A DNA stretch of 7,553 nt from an archaeon (lineage in GTDB: Archaea > Nanoarchaeota > Nanoarchaeia > Pacearchaeales > GW2011-AR1). Below are positions 1 to 5,469 of this stretch, one piece after another (position 1 is the stretch's first letter; every line of letters begins with the position of its first letter). The notes beneath the pieces were generated by a model. That model did no database searches. It was not told the DNA's origin and was given only the letters and a program-made list of their open reading frames with translations. The stretch is taken from assembly GCA_030639395.1 (NCBI GenBank), contig DAOWCW010000038.1, forward strand, positions 1 to 7,553, in the 5' to 3' direction. A program made the translations under genes and the position numbers.

Positions 1-174
1 CGTGCTAGGCTTTTCTGAATGGCACGTGTTCAAACCTCGGGTTTGCCACAGGCAGTTCCTTTGCTTCGCTTGGGCTGATCCCCGTGCCAGGCTTTTCTGA
101 ATGGCACGTGTTCAAACCTCGGGTTTGCCACAGGCAGTTCCTTTGCTTCGCTTGGGCTGATCCCCGTGCCAGGC
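1..174. repeat. 82-bp tandem repeat with nested hairpins
   Basis: Two full units lie at 1-82 and 83-164, and the first 10 bases of a third at 165-174. The units are identical except for one base near the start (CGTGCTAGGC in unit 1, CGTGCCAGGC in units 2 and 3). Each unit holds a 7-bp stem CGTGCCA/TGGCACG around a 12-base loop, then a 6-bp stem CAAACC-TCG-GGTTTG, then GC-rich sequence containing GCTTCGCTTG. The unit length is not a multiple of three, so the repeat is not a protein repeat. The array probably continues to the left of the window. It stops abruptly where the 31-bp direct repeat begins at 175. Its role is unknown. Confidence 0.93.
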
Positions 175-205
175 TTATTTTTTTATTCTGTGTTGTTAAT
201 CTTGA
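175..205. repeat. 31-bp direct repeat, left copy
   Basis: This is an exact copy of 1268-1298 (begins TTATTTTTTTATTCTG, ends AATCTTGA). At the right-hand position the same bases are the stop codon and last codons (KINNTE) of the membrane protein gene at 1276-1578. Here they are detached from any gene: upstream of the repeat on the minus strand the reading frame hits a stop almost at once. The two copies bound a 1,062-base segment carrying an HD-domain gene and a broken deaminase gene. Confidence 0.9.
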
Positions 206-321
206 TTTACTGTTGTTTTATTAATATTGTGCGTTACTGTATAATAACATCAGTTAAAAATAGTGTTTTTCTTATTTTTTACATGGCAGGAAATAAAAAA
301 CTTCCTGATGGATTCAAGACA

Positions 322-333
322 AAGCTTTTAAAT
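322..333 (+). promoter_or_regulatory. Archaeal TATA box for the HD-domain gene
   Basis: The stretch AAGCTTTTAAATA fits the archaeal BRE/TATA pattern. Its centre is about 26 bases upstream of the ATG at 355, which would put transcription start on or next to the start codon (a leaderless mRNA). No Shine-Dalgarno sequence precedes that ATG. Confidence 0.55.
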
Positions 334-354
334 AAAATATGCGCATTGATACAT

Positions 355-969
355 ATGGAGGAAAAAATAGAATCTATAAGAAAAGAAGTTTATTCTTTAT
401 TCAGAGATGATACTGGTGAGAAAAAATATTCTTATGTCAGAAGAGATTGGATTTTTCCAAATCATCTTAATGTCATGATCGACCTATCAAGAGAAATGTG
501 TCAGAAATACGGAGGGGATGAATCTATCTGTGAAATTGCTATCCTATTGCATGATGTTGGACTTGTGTATGGAAGGGAAAGTGCATCTCCAGAGGGGCAT
601 GAAGAAAGGGGAATAGAGTATGCATTAAAAATCTTGAAGAAAAATGATATATCATCCGAAATGCAAGAGGATATAATTGAATGTATAAAAGCAACAGATG
701 CGAAAGAGGAACCTAGTTCAATTAATGCTAAGATTGTCAGGACCGCAGATGCCTTATCTCAATTTACTAGTGTTCATTTTTTTGCTAAGGCGGCGTTCTC
801 TGGAGATTGGGAATTTTATTCAAAATGGTTAGAAAAAAAGGCAACTAATAATTTTAAGAAAATTTGTTTTGATGATGAGGTAAAACAGGCACTTCCAATT
901 AGAGATTATATTTTAAGTGCCATTGAGCTTTATACCAAGAACAAGAAAGACTACCCAAGGAAAGAATAA
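355..969 (+). CDS. HD-domain metal-dependent phosphohydrolase
   Basis: A 204-residue cytosolic protein of the HD superfamily, whose members hydrolyse phosphomonoester or phosphodiester bonds in nucleotides and related substrates using a bound divalent metal. The metal-binding order H...HD...D is visible: H37 (in FPNHLNV), H66-D67 (in LLHDVG) and D132 (in RTADALSQF). A further His at 82 (GHEERG) lies where many HD proteins carry an additional ligand. The reading frame is open back to 166, but that extension runs through the tandem repeat and the 31-bp repeat. The start at 355 (MEEKIESIRKEV) is chosen because it begins a typical HD N-terminal helix and sits about 26 bases below a TATA box. The gene is A-rich in codon use, unlike pgm or scpA, and converges with a deaminase remnant three bases away. 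The substrate cannot be told from sequence. Confidence 0.83.
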   Translation: MEEKIESIRKEVYSLFRDDTGEKKYSYVRRDWIFPNHLNVMIDLSREMCQKYGGDESICEIAILLHDVGLVYGRESASPEGHEERGIEYALKILKKNDISSEMQEDIIECIKATDAKEEPSSINAKIVRTADALSQFTSVHFFAKAAFSGDWEFYSKWLEKKATNNFKKICFDDEVKQALPIRDYILSAIELYTKNKKDYPRKE

Positions 970-972
970 AAA

Positions 973-1269
973 TTATCTTGATTTTATTTTTACACTTTTT
1001 GGCATTAACTTAAATTTTTTGAATACTTTAACTCCTTCTTCTAGTAGGACATTCCCCACAATCTCAGCTTCTTTTGTATGTTGATTTATACATGAATTTA
1101 TTATTTTGTCGCATGGTATCTTTGGTGCTACGCCCGATATTTTGTTTAATTTTTCCTGTGGAACTGAATATACTATTCTAGATATCTTTGCCCAATGAAT
1201 TGCTCCCGCGCACATATTACATGGCTCTGTACTTGAATATAGAGTATGCCCTTCTAATGATAATAATTT
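973..1269 (-). pseudogene. C-terminal fragment of a nucleoside/guanine deaminase
   Basis: The minus-strand frame reads LEGHTLYSSTEPCNMCAGAI and then continues for about 75 residues to the stop. PCNMC preceded by E is the zinc-binding PCxxC signature of the cytidine/deoxycytidylate deaminase superfamily (COG0590: guanine deaminase, tRNA adenosine deaminase). The tail IPCDKI...EAEIVGNVLLEEGVKVFKKF resembles the C-terminus of guanine-deaminase-like members. The N-terminal half, including the HAE motif with the third zinc ligand and the catalytic Glu, is absent. Reading upstream, homology stops at the edge of the 31-bp repeat (1268) and a stop codon follows. The piece could be read from an internal ATG at 1215, but that would begin after the first zinc-ligand Cys, so the product would be inactive. 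It is best treated as a gene cut by the event that placed the repeat. Confidence 0.8.
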
Positions 1270-1298
1270 ATTTTTTTATTCTGTGTTGTTAATCTTGA
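1268..1298. repeat. 31-bp direct repeat, right copy
   Basis: Identical to 175-205. It includes the final six sense codons and the stop of the minus-strand membrane protein gene, plus a T7 run beyond the stop. The flanking bases differ at the two copies (C174 against T1267 on the left, TTTACTG against CTGCGTT on the right), so 31 bases is the full exact length. Because this copy sits inside an intact gene it is the likely ancestral site, and 175-205 the duplicate. Confidence 0.9.
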
Positions 1299-1578
1299 CT
1301 GCGTTTCCTACTAGGGATACTGTGTCTGTTCCTATATTCCATAGAGATGAGGCAGTTTGTCCGATCCATCCGATATAGAGATAGGCTCCGTTGATGATTC
1401 CTTTTGGTGATTTTACGTCTACTTGGTCTGAGCTGAAGTGGTTTACGATTGAGAAGTAGATTATGAATCCGATGATTATTATGGCTAGGATTTTTATTTT
1501 GTTTGCGTGGTGTTCGAATTTTATGTAGGCTAATCCGATGAAGATGAAGATTGCGACTATTATCCATTCTATTATCAT
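1276..1578 (-). CDS. Two-helix membrane protein of unknown function
   Basis: A 100-residue protein with two predicted membrane helices, about residues 3-20 (IEWIIVAIFIFIGLAYI) and 29-47 (KILAIIIIGFIIYFSIV). A basic turn (HHANKIK) separates them, so the loop is probably cytoplasmic with both termini outside. The last 50 residues are soluble and contain YIGWIGQTASSLWNIG and a short tail, VGNAVKINNTE. I do not recognise a named family. The ATG at 1576-1578 lies about 24 bases from a TATA-like element at 1596-1607, consistent with a leaderless transcript. Its last codons are duplicated at 175-205. Downstream, in the same frame, the deaminase remnant begins immediately after the stop codon. Confidence 0.68.
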   Translation of the reverse strand: MIIEWIIVAIFIFIGLAYIKFEHHANKIKILAIIIIGFIIYFSIVNHFSSDQVDVKSPKGIINGAYLYIGWIGQTASSLWNIGTDTVSLVGNAVKINNTE

Positions 1579-1595
1579 TTTGATTAATAGTTAAT

Positions 1596-1607
1596 CTTTT
1601 ATATAAG
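1596..1607 (-). promoter_or_regulatory. TATA box for the membrane protein gene (possibly bidirectional)
   Basis: CTTTTATATAAG reads as CTTATATAAAAG on the minus strand, with its centre 24 bases from the ATG at 1578. Because it is nearly symmetrical it could also drive the plus strand, where the duplicated pgm 5' end starts at 1625. Confidence 0.5.
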
Positions 1608-1624
1608 TTTTACTGTGTGAGGAT

Positions 1625-1672
1625 ATGCTTAAGAAAAAAGAGAGATTTAAAATTTATTTATTTAGACATGGG
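1625..1672 (+). pseudogene. Second, diverged copy of the pgm 5' end
   Basis: Sixteen codons read MLKKKERFKIYLFRHG, matching the first 17 residues of the intact mutase gene 160 bases downstream (MLGRKKKKFRIYLFRHG). Homology includes the catalytic RHG and a shared GAGG-type ribosome-binding sequence just before the ATG. The DNA differs at synonymous positions: TTA for TTG and AGA for CGG. This is therefore not a fresh copy but a homologue with A-ending codons. After CATGG the similarity stops and a GC-rich insert begins. The frame stays open to a TAG at 1790-1792, giving a chimeric 55-codon ORF that overlaps the start of the intact gene. Confidence 0.85.
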
Positions 1673-1774
1673 CTACGAAAGGCTTTGCCTTTCGCGGGGG
1701 TTCGGGGGTTCGGGGGTTCGGTCCTCGGCGGACATGACTCTGGTGAGCCCGGGGTTCGGATAATTTGTGCAACT
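1673..1774. repeat. GC-rich insert with perfect hairpin and G-run octamers
   Basis: The block separates the duplicated pgm 5' end from the intact gene and is much richer in GC than its surroundings. It opens with a perfect 8-bp stem, CGAAAGGC-TTT-GCCTTTCG (1675-1693). Three tandem octamers GGGGGTTC follow at 1696-1719, then a small stem GTCC-TCGGC-GGAC, then GAGCCCGGGGTTC. Three G5 runs separated by TTC could form a G-quadruplex or a stable RNA fold on the coding strand. No protein is recognisable. It resembles a small repeat element inserted into the gene, but no terminal inverted repeats or target duplication were identified. Confidence 0.6.
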
Positions 1775-1782
1775 GAGGTGAT
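1775..1782 (+). promoter_or_regulatory. Shine-Dalgarno of pgm
   Basis: GAGGTGAT sits just before the ATG at 1786, with 5 bases between the GAGGTG core and the start codon. No TATA box lies 25 bases further up, so the gene seems to be read from a promoter upstream of the duplicated 5' end and translated through this site. This fixes the start at 1786. Confidence 0.65.
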
Positions 1783-1785
1783 GAT

Positions 1786-2460
1786 ATGCTAGGAAGGAAA
1801 AAGAAAAAGTTTAGGATTTATTTGTTTCGGCATGGACAGACTGCGTTTAATCGGGACGGGAGGTTTACTGGCTGGATGGATTCGAGGTTGACGGTGCAAG
1901 GAAAGAGGCATGCTTTGGGGATTGCGAGGCAGTTGAGGGATAAGAAATTTGAAGTTGCGATTCATACGAGGTTGTCACGGAGCAAGGATACGTTGGCTCC
2001 GGTTTTGAAGGGACATGATGAGTGTAAGTTGATTTTAGAGGACGATCGGATGATTGAGCGGAGTTATGGTGATTTGGCTGGTGAAACGCATGACCATTTT
2101 ATTGAGAGGATTGGCAAGCAGGAGTATGATTTAAGGGTTCATGGAGATGCGGTTGTGAGTTTGGATAAGAAGAATAGGAAGAAGATTGAGAGGTTTTTTG
2201 GCACGGAGGATTATGACATTATTCATCGTGGGTATAAAATTGCGGCTCCTGGTGGTGAGAGTTTTGCGGATGTTGAGAAGAGAGTTGGGGGATTCATTGG
2301 GGATTTAAAGAAGTTTATGAGGAAGAATAAGGTTAATGTTGCGATTTCGGCACATGGAAATTCGATTCGATTGTTTCGGAAGATTATGGAGAAGGCGCAT
2401 CGGAAAAGTGTTGTTCAGTGGGTGATTCCTTATGATAAGGTATATGAGTATGAAATTTAG
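1786..2460 (+). CDS. Phosphoglycerate mutase, 2,3-BPG-dependent type (histidine phosphatase superfamily)
   Basis: A 224-residue cytosolic enzyme that would interconvert 3- and 2-phosphoglycerate in glycolysis/gluconeogenesis. The phosphohistidine motif is RHG (R15-H16-G17), followed by the mutase-type stretch NRDGRFTGWMDSRLTVQG. Other active-site residues appear in order: R65 (RLSRSKDT), E91 (MIERSYGDLAGE, the acid/base Glu of dPGM), PGGES at 155-159 and the second His, H190 in AHGNS. These dPGM-specific blocks favour mutase over a general phosphatase, although related archaeal proteins can be phosphatases. Codons are strongly G-ending. A diverged copy of its first 16 codons lies at 1625-1672, and the ORF running through that copy overlaps this start, so translational coupling is possible. 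Confidence 0.86.
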   Translation: MLGRKKKKFRIYLFRHGQTAFNRDGRFTGWMDSRLTVQGKRHALGIARQLRDKKFEVAIHTRLSRSKDTLAPVLKGHDECKLILEDDRMIERSYGDLAGETHDHFIERIGKQEYDLRVHGDAVVSLDKKNRKKIERFFGTEDYDIIHRGYKIAAPGGESFADVEKRVGGFIGDLKKFMRKNKVNVAISAHGNSIRLFRKIMEKAHRKSVVQWVIPYDKVYEYEI

Positions 2461-2523
2461 GTTACAATGAAAATAAAGAAATGGGTTAATAAGAGAAATG
2501 TTTTGCTAGCTGTTTTTTGAAAA

Positions 2524-2533
2524 ATTTAAATAG
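2524..2533 (+). promoter_or_regulatory. TATA box for the membrane regulator gene
   Basis: AAAATTTAAATAG has its centre about 26 bases before the ATG at 2554, and there is no Shine-Dalgarno sequence, which points to a leaderless mRNA. The 93-base gap after pgm also holds a T6 run (2513-2518) and an 18-codon open frame at 2467-2520 (MKIKKWVNKRNVLLAVF). That frame is too short to call a gene. Confidence 0.65.
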
Positions 2534-2553
2534 TAGTTGTTACTTTATTTATT

Positions 2554-3312
2554 ATGATATGGAAGATGTTGTTGGTTATTGTTTTTTTAGTTGGGAGCGT
2601 TTCTGCTTCTAGCGTGACTTGTGTAATTATGGATGAAAAAGTTTTGGTGGAGGTTGTTTTGAGTGATGATGCTAATGTGATTTTGCCTGAGGAATATTCT
2701 TTATTGGAAGAAAAAAATGGTAGTGTTAGTTTTATTTCTAGGGATTTTCTGAGGAAGAATGGCGAGTGGATTTTTGTTTTGCCTCGAGTTGTTGATTCGG
2801 TTTATGACTTGGAAGTTTATTTGCCACAGAATTATGTTTTAGTGAATGATTTAATTTATCCTAAAAATTATGACATTTCTAGTGACGGGAAGAATATTAT
2901 TTTGAACTGGAAAAATATTGGTGAGGAAGTGATTGTTTTTTATGATGGAGCTGAGGATTCTTATTTCTGGTTTTGGGTTGTGATTTTTAGCTTGGTTGTT
3001 TTGGGAGGTGGATTTCGATATTTTGAAAGGAAGAAATTTTTTGATAAACTTGAGAAGGTGAAAAAAGAGGCGCGGATTAAGAGTAAGGTTTCTAAAGAGA
3101 GTTTGATTGGCAGGAATTTGTTTGGGGAAGAAAAGAGGATTGTTGAATTTTTGATGAAGAGGAAAAGTTGTTGGATGAAGGAATTGGTTCGAGAGCTTGG
3201 GATTTCTAAGGTGATGGCGAGTCGCAAGGTTCGGAGTTTGGTAGAGAAGGGGATTTTGAAGAAAGAGAGTTTTGGAAAAGAGAATAAGCTTAGTTTGCGT
3301 GGCAATAGATGA
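2554..3312 (+). CDS. Membrane-anchored winged-helix transcriptional regulator
   Basis: A 252-residue protein. Residues 1-19 (MIWKMLLVIVFLVGSVSAS) form a signal peptide. Residues 20-135 form a beta-rich extracytoplasmic domain. Residues 137-155 (YFWFWVVIFSLVVLGGGF) form one membrane helix, followed by a basic linker. Residues 190-250 form a winged helix-turn-helix: the recognition region is MKELVRELGISKVMASRKVRSLVEKGILKKE and the wing ends ENKLSLRG. The order outside domain, one helix, cytoplasmic wHTH matches the predicted archaeal membrane-associated regulators (COG2512-like). Such a protein would sense something at the cell surface and control DNA directly. Target genes are unknown. The neighbouring secreted coiled-coil protein is a candidate by proximity only. 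Confidence 0.78.
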   Translation: MIWKMLLVIVFLVGSVSASSVTCVIMDEKVLVEVVLSDDANVILPEEYSLLEEKNGSVSFISRDFLRKNGEWIFVLPRVVDSVYDLEVYLPQNYVLVNDLIYPKNYDISSDGKNIILNWKNIGEEVIVFYDGAEDSYFWFWVVIFSLVVLGGGFRYFERKKFFDKLEKVKKEARIKSKVSKESLIGRNLFGEEKRIVEFLMKRKSCWMKELVRELGISKVMASRKVRSLVEKGILKKESFGKENKLSLRGNR

Positions 3313-3375
3313 TGCTGACACCCAAGGGTATACCTCCTGCTTAGAGGACATCCGCTGACGCGAACAAGGTCGGCA
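3313..3375 (+). other. GC-rich foldable spacer, cloverleaf-like
   Basis: Immediately after the regulator's stop codon, a 7-bp closing stem TGCTGAC/GTCGGCA (one G-T pair) encloses three small helices: ACCC/GGGT, CCTC-CTGCTTA-GAGG (seven-base loop) and CGC-TGAC-GCG. The outline recalls a reduced cloverleaf. However, the T-loop GTTCRA sequence, normal arm lengths and total tRNA length are lacking, so it is not called a tRNA. It may be a decayed tRNA-like repeat, a 3'-UTR structure or an inserted repeat. Confidence 0.35.
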
Positions 3376-3400
3376 TAGTTTCATTTGGTTTCAGGTAGTA

Positions 3401-3410
3401 GTTATATATT
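3401..3410 (+). promoter_or_regulatory. TATA box for the secreted coiled-coil gene
   Basis: GTTATATATT has its centre about 25 bases before 3430, so the mRNA should begin near 3430. A Shine-Dalgarno-like AAAGGGGG at 3448-3455 then lies 7 bases before the ATG at 3463. This makes 3463 the better start than the in-frame ATGs at 3430 or 3457. Confidence 0.55.
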
Positions 3411-3462
3411 GTTTTAATTTATATATTTTATGAAGTTTGACAAGTTGAAAGGGGGTATGTAT

Positions 3463-4380
3463 ATGAAGAAAATAACTAGTTTATTTGTGATGGCGTTTTT
3501 GTTAGTTGGGACTTTGGGTTTTGTTGTTGCTGAGGAGAGTGTTGTTCCTGAGGCTAAGAAGATTGGTTTTTTTGAGGATCGGATGGATCGGATAAGACTT
3601 GCTTTTACTTTCAATAAGGAAACAAAGATTGAGCGAGCTTTGGTTATGGCTGAAAAGCGATTGGCTGAGGCTGAGGTTTTGATTGATGAAGATAGTGAGG
3701 CTTATGATAGGGTCCAGGCGCGATATAACGAGCTTGTGGCTAAGGCTGAAGAAATTCTTGAAGGTATTGAATCTGGAGCTGAAGATGAGAATAGTTCTGT
3801 AGAAAATATGGAAAAGATTGCGCGGATTCAGAATAGGTTTGAGAAGCACAGGGATCAGGCTGACGAGATATATACTCGTGCACGTGAAAGATTCGAAGAG
3901 AATAATGCGAGTGAAGAAAAACTGGCGAGATTCGAGGGGTTCCATGAGCGAGCTTTTAACCGGAGTTATGTAATGGAGGAGCATATTATTGAGAAGAAAG
4001 ATAATGCTGTTTTGAAACATAAGGTTTTGAGCGAGATGGGCGATGAAGAACTTGAGGAGTTGCTTGAAGAAATCGAGAGTGGCGAAGGTTTGACTGAGGC
4101 TCGAGAGGTTCGGATGGAGAATTTTGAGGATCGAACAGATCGACTTGAGGACAAGGGAATCGAGATAACTGAGCGAATTAGGACACGTCTTGAGAGTGCT
4201 AATTTAGGCGAAGATCAAAGAGCGCGACTTAACATAAGGATTGAAAGTGCTGAGGGTCGACTTGAAGATGTTGGAAATAGAACTCAAGAGGGACTTGATG
4301 AATTCGAAGAAGATGCTGGACAAATGGTTGAAGGCATGAGAAACGTTGTTGAAAACGAGTTGGCTGGAAGGTTAGCTTGA
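3463..4380 (+). CDS. Secreted acidic coiled-coil protein, DUF5667-like
   Basis: A 305-residue exported protein. MKKITSLFVMAFLLVGTLGFVVA is a classical signal peptide with cleavage expected near residue 23. Residues 28-105 (VPEAKKIGFFEDRMDRIRLAFTF, then KIERALVMAEKRLAEAEVLI) match the pattern I know from DUF5667: a short P-x-FF-x-D-R lead, a helix, then AEKRLAEAE. The remainder is almost entirely charged heptad-like helix rich in E, R and K, ending in GRLA, with no second membrane anchor or cysteines. It is likely an extracellular or envelope-facing coiled-coil protein. Family members are widespread in archaea and have no fixed function. The start at 3463 is set by the signal peptide and Shine-Dalgarno spacing. 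A four-fold T7 terminator follows the stop. Confidence 0.72.
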   Translation: MKKITSLFVMAFLLVGTLGFVVAEESVVPEAKKIGFFEDRMDRIRLAFTFNKETKIERALVMAEKRLAEAEVLIDEDSEAYDRVQARYNELVAKAEEILEGIESGAEDENSSVENMEKIARIQNRFEKHRDQADEIYTRARERFEENNASEEKLARFEGFHERAFNRSYVMEEHIIEKKDNAVLKHKVLSEMGDEELEELLEEIESGEGLTEAREVRMENFEDRTDRLEDKGIEITERIRTRLESANLGEDQRARLNIRIESAEGRLEDVGNRTQEGLDEFEEDAGQMVEGMRNVVENELAGRLA

Positions 4381-4388
4381 AGTTTAAC

Positions 4389-4419
4389 TTTTTTTATTTT
4401 TTTATTTTTTTATTTTTTT
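4389..4419 (+). terminator. Poly-T terminator, four T7 runs
   Basis: Starting eight bases after the stop codon, four runs of exactly seven T are separated by single A residues (TTTTTTTA repeated). Archaeal RNA polymerase terminates at T-rich stretches on the coding strand without needing a hairpin, so this is a strong terminator for the coiled-coil gene. The perfect 8-base period suggests slippage expansion. Confidence 0.8.
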
Positions 4420-4420
4420 G

Positions 4421-4622
4421 GGATGGAGAGGGGGGAATAGAACACGGATTAGAATCAGGATTGTGCAGATGAACGCAGATTTTAGGCAGAGGAAATGGGT
4501 GGGTGTCTAGTTCGGTGGTTGGGGGGTTGGTGGTTGGGAGATTGGGGAGGGAGATTTAGCCACGGGATTTTATGGGATTTGGGAGTTGGGTAATTTTTGG
4601 TTGGTAGATACGGTAGTTCGAA
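4421..4622. repeat. Dispersed intergenic repeat, copy upstream of the MBL gene
   Basis: This G-rich spacer holds no gene. Bases 4545-4563 (GGGAGGGAGATTTAGCCAC) recur at 6497-6516. Bases 4561-4610 recur at 6651-6699 with two substitutions and one missing G. Bases 4441-4490 contain degenerate CACGGATT/GCAGATT units like the tandem CACAGATTA at 6513-6539. G runs at 4521-4551 (six, three, four and three G) have G-quadruplex potential. The family looks like a non-coding repeat that occupies promoter-side spacers in this genome: both copies sit just upstream of a gene (MBL here, scpA there). Confidence 0.75.
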
Positions 4623-4634
4623 ATATTTAAATTG
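4623..4634 (+). promoter_or_regulatory. TATA box for the MBL hydrolase gene
   Basis: ATATTTAAATTG has its centre about 26 bases before the ATG at 4655. No Shine-Dalgarno is present, so a leaderless transcript is likely. Confidence 0.65.
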
Positions 4635-4654
4635 TATTAATGTTTTAATTTGTT

Positions 4655-5293
4655 ATGAAAGTTACTAGGATACGGGATGATGTTTGGAAGTTTAAGGGTG
4701 TGGGGTCTGTTTATTTGATTAAGCAGGATAAGTGGATTTTGATTGATGCTGGGGATTCTGAGGATAGGGAGTTTTTGAGGGGGGAGATTTCTAAGATTGT
4801 TTCGCTTGATAAGGTGGATGTTGTTTTGTTGACGCATTTGCATTATGATCATTTGGGTGGTTTGGATTTGTTTTCTAATGCTGAGATTTTTGCGAGCGAA
4901 GAGGAGATTGCGGACTATATGGAGAATGCTCGGGGTTTTCATTTTTATGTTAATGATAAGTCGGATAAAATTTTGAAGCAGAAAGCGAGGGCTTTGCCTG
5001 TGGTAAAGATGAGGGTAAAGGGTCGTAGTCCGAGGATCGCGGAAATTTTTGGGCTAGAGATTTTGAAGGTGCCTGGACATACTCGAGGGAGTGTTGCGTT
5101 TTTGGACAGGGAAAGAAAGCTTTTGTTTAGTGGTGATACGATTTTTGGTGGGGGTATTAGTGGGAGGACTGATTTTCTTAATTCGTCTCCTAGAGATATG
5201 GATAAAAGTACTAGAATGTTGAGGAAGTTGGTTATGGAGGAAGGGCTTGGGTTATGTCCGGGGCATGGATATTGGGAAGAGCAAAATCTTTGA
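4655..5293 (+). CDS. Metallo-beta-lactamase-fold hydrolase, glyoxalase II-like
   Basis: A 212-residue cytosolic hydrolase with a two-metal site. All ligand motifs are present: THLHYDHLGG gives H61, H63, D65 and H66; H142 is in VPGHTRGS; D161 is in FSGDTIF; H204 is in CPGHGY. GHTRGS followed by SGDTIF is characteristic of the glyoxalase II/hydroxyacylglutathione-hydrolase-like branch, which usually hydrolyses thioesters. The short C-terminus lacks the helical substrate domain of true glyoxalase II, so the substrate is open. RNase-type (beta-CASP) insertions are absent. The start follows a TATA box at leaderless distance. The gene is monocistronic by appearance and is followed by the duplicated scpA flank. 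Confidence 0.85.
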   Translation: MKVTRIRDDVWKFKGVGSVYLIKQDKWILIDAGDSEDREFLRGEISKIVSLDKVDVVLLTHLHYDHLGGLDLFSNAEIFASEEEIADYMENARGFHFYVNDKSDKILKQKARALPVVKMRVKGRSPRIAEIFGLEILKVPGHTRGSVAFLDRERKLLFSGDTIFGGGISGRTDFLNSSPRDMDKSTRMLRKLVMEEGLGLCPGHGYWEEQNL

Positions 5294-5314
5294 TTTTGTG
5301 GAGGTCGGATGTGT

Positions 5315-5469
5315 GCTTCGCGAGGTATTAGGTATTAGGTCGCTTCGCTTGTGGGTTGTAGTGAATGTTGCGCTCTTAGTTCGCGCTTATTAATCAGAAT
5401 TCTTCTGATAATCCTAGCTCATTTTCTAATTCTTTTTTTTCTTCGTGATGAACTTCTAGTGTCATACGC
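5315..5469. repeat. Tandem duplicated scpA 3' flank, distal copy
   Basis: About 155 bases recur at 5470-5625. The first 100 bases (5315-5414: GCTTCGCGAG, TATTAGGTATTAGGT, CGCTTCGCTTG and on to the last seven scpA codons) match nearly perfectly, with one substitution and one inserted G in the other copy. The remaining bases are homologous but diverged. The 100-base part contains the palindromic GCTTCGCGAG and a TATTAGG micro-repeat. It looks like an intergenic repeat unit that carried a gene end with it. Confidence 0.85.
5394..5465 (-). pseudogene. Second, diverged copy of the scpA 3' end
   Basis: On the minus strand this reads MTLEVHHEEKKELENELG followed by LSEEF and a stop. The intact protein ends MTLDLHHEEKQELEEELG then LSEEF. 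There are 12 base differences in 72 and four residue changes (D/E, L/V, Q/K, E/N), all conservative, while the other four changed codons are synonymous. The copy therefore evolved as coding sequence before being stranded. It favours A-ending codons (GAA, AAA, TTA) where the intact gene has GAG, CAG and TTG. It has no upstream remainder: the frame meets the second repeat unit at 5466-5470. The T8 run at 5433-5440 inside it may terminate the MBL transcript. Confidence 0.85.

Noticed and set aside
1..174. CRISPR array or tRNA T-arm (GTTCAAACC)
   Set aside because: Units are contiguous without unique spacers, and the T-arm-like bases belong to a CAAACC/GGTTTG hairpin with no cloverleaf around it.
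166..354. N-terminal extension of the HD protein with a hydrophobic segment
   Set aside because: It is open by chance through the tandem repeat and 31-bp repeat; the leaderless promoter and HD-family N-terminus point to 355.
2467..2520. 17-residue ORF MKIKKWVNKRNVLLAVF between pgm and the regulator
   Set aside because: It has no ribosome-binding site or promoter of its own and is too short to support; it could be a gene remnant but nothing confirms it.
2851..4154. Several minus-strand frames opposite the regulator and coiled-coil genes
   Set aside because: They are shadows of G/T-rich coding strands with low-complexity S, N and L content and no motifs or start signals.
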